Shown here one piece after another: positions 63,058 through 64,000 of a DNA stretch of 64,000 nucleotides. Where the stretch lies: contig NZ_VAHO01000004.1 of assembly GCF_005796225.1 (NCBI RefSeq), positions 186,001-250,000 of the forward strand, given 5' to 3'. A program made the translations under genes and the position numbers. This DNA is from Pseudarthrobacter sp. NamE5 (GTDB lineage: Bacteria; Actinomycetota; Actinomycetes; Actinomycetales; Micrococcaceae). Every line of letters begins with the position of its first letter. Within the stretch, counting starts at the first letter, position 1. The notes beneath the pieces are model-generated. The model was given only the letters and a program-made list of their open reading frames with translations. It made no database searches and was not told where the DNA came from.

Positions 63058-64000
63058 CAGACCTGCCAACCCGTGGCGGCCAGAAACTCCTGCTCGAAGA
63101 ATGGGGCAAGCGTCATCATGTAGGACCGCGTGACGTGGTTGCTGTCTTTGTAGACGATCACGTTGCCGATGGCGGCGGGGCAGAAATCATCCGTGCAGAA
63201 ATACCGGGTGAGGTCCATGAAGCGGGTGTCCGGAAGCCGGTCGGCTGCCGCGTCTGTTGGGGAGACTGGGCTGAAGCTGACCACGCGGCTGCTGCCGCAG
63301 ATCTCCTGCGCCTGGGGGTTCTCCGCCAGGCAGTCCGGCGTGTGGGCAGGCATGCGGGGGGTGTCCCGAATTCCGAGCACCGGAATACCGGCCTCGTTGA
63401 GCCGCTGAACCTCACGGATCCAGCCCTCGTCCAGCCACTCGGACACGGCGGAATCATGGAAGGTACGGGTGCTCGTCGTCAGCACGAGGTCGGGTTTCAT
63501 CTCCAGGACTTTCTGCATTTCCTCCGCGTTGAAGTCGAGGCACTCCTGGCTTATCCCCGGACCCATCTCGTCAGTCAGCGGGCAAAAGCCTTTCGTTATG
63601 GAGGTGACGCTCCACCGGTTTTTCTCGGCTATGGGGAGGACTAACGTGTTCAATACGTGTGCGTGCGAGCTGCCCATGATGACGATGCTCTTCGTGCCGT
63701 CCTCCACAGCGTTCGTGCAGATGTTGACGTTCTCCCCCTCCCCCGTGCAGGGTTCAGGAAACTCGGGCCATTCGGTGGCCATCACTTCCGGTGTGGGGAC
63801 CAGCTGCGTCCGCCCATCGGGCTGGAAGTTGAAGTTGTTGCTGGCTGCACGGGCCCCGGGATAGCGGGGGTCGTCCAGCCCGATGGCGGAGATGGAGCTG
63901 GACTGAAGGATGTGGTGCCGCCAAAGAGCCAGGGGTGCCGCTGCCACCGTTACCACCAGGGCGATGGCCAGGACTGACCGGCGCCGCCTGGTCTCCGGCC
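63057..64000 (-). CDS. Second OafA-type acyltransferase/SGNH protein, 5' part cut by window edge
   Basis: The frame is open to the right edge with no start, reading RRRRSVLAIALVVTVAAAPL just inside it: the basic loop and last helix of an acyltransferase-3 domain, then a linker and a complete SGNH domain. Block I reads IMGSSHAHVL, with Ser where the GDS motif has Asp; the nucleophile Ser remains. Catalytic DSNHVT is present near the C-terminus. It is a paralog of the downstream gene and overlaps it by one base, so they form an operon. About 400 N-terminal residues lie outside the window. Confidence 0.88.
   Translation of the reverse strand, partial: PETRRRRSVLAIALVVTVAAAPLALWRHHILQSSSISAIGLDDPRYPGARAASNNFNFQPDGRTQLVPTPEVMATEWPEFPEPCTGEGENVNICTNAVEDGTKSIVIMGSSHAHVLNTLVLPIAEKNRWSVTSITKGFCPLTDEMGPGISQECLDFNAEEMQKVLEMKPDLVLTTSTRTFHDSAVSEWLDEGWIREVQRLNEAGIPVLGIRDTPRMPAHTPDCLAENPQAQEICGSSRVVSFSPVSPTDAAADRLPDTRFMDLTRYFCTDDFCPAAIGNVIVYKDSNHVTRSYMMTLAPFFEQEFLAATGWQV

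Noticed and set aside
61228..63123. A 631-codon open frame on the plus strand
   Set aside because: Antisense to the acyltransferase gene; a shadow frame caused by high GC.

Overview
The window is a contiguous stretch of high-GC actinobacterial chromosome. Protein similarity recalled from memory and gene order both point to the family Micrococcaceae, most likely Arthrobacter or Pseudarthrobacter. Supporting signs are the succinylase lysine/DAP genes (dapE|dapD, fdxA-dapC), the xseB-xseA / ispH / ychF neighbourhood, the galU - RimJ-like - membrane protein - FTHF ligase - FmdB cluster shared with mycobacteria, and many genes that seem to be transcribed without a leader. I see no insertion sequence, prophage, integron, CRISPR array or rRNA. 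There is one tRNA, tRNA-Ala(CGC). Both ends cut genes: dapE at the left edge, and an acyltransferase/SGNH protein at the right edge.

Layout. 1-8.8 kb: dapE/dapD, a lysozyme-like membrane protein, a TetR regulator divergent from galE, gltA, dapC-fdxA and a small SH3-like protein. 8.9-19.6 kb: typA, an SGNH hydrolase, a complete peptide ABC transporter (binding protein, two permeases, fused double ATPase) and a second, orphan peptide-binding lipoprotein. 19.6-28 kb: ychF, rmuC, ispH, xseA-xseB, ppk2 and alaA. 28-33.9 kb: a four-gene osmoprotectant ABC operon, a pirin and an N-acetylglucosamine-kinase-like protein. 33.9-38.8 kb: a regulator/efflux block (LysR with an MFS exporter, an Lrp, then an MFS exporter divergent from a second Lrp). 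38.8-41 kb: a DUF1761 protein, corA, a ZapE-C-terminus-like protein and the tRNA. 41-45.7 kb: a GlpR/SepX-like membrane protein, a RimJ-like GNAT, galU, FTHF cyclo-ligase, an FmdB/Ruc zinc-ribbon protein under a CIRCE-like operator, and a SAF-domain protein. 45.7-60.7 kb: a giant degenerate superfamily-1 helicase-like protein, guaA, DUF3817-SURF1, an EIIA, glpD, guaB3, a broken gene, an ABC exporter and guaB. 61-64 kb: tandem OafA-type acyltransferases with SGNH domains.

Most of the window is core metabolism: DAP/lysine, GMP synthesis, isoprenoids, citrate synthase and galactose/UDP-sugar supply. The most unusual items are (1) the ~1460-residue helicase-like protein whose Walker A lysine is Gln and whose other helicase motifs are also altered; (2) a near-perfect CIRCE element in front of the FmdB/Ruc-like gene; (3) a glpR-like cluster from which the glp/moeA gene is missing; and (4) at least 16 genes with a TAnnnT hexamer exactly 6 nt before the start codon, a leaderless-promoter signature that also corrects several start codons. 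Start codons given here were chosen by ribosome-binding site, leaderless -10 spacing and neighbouring genes, and often differ from the longest possible reading frame. All family assignments come from reading the translations; no database search was run.
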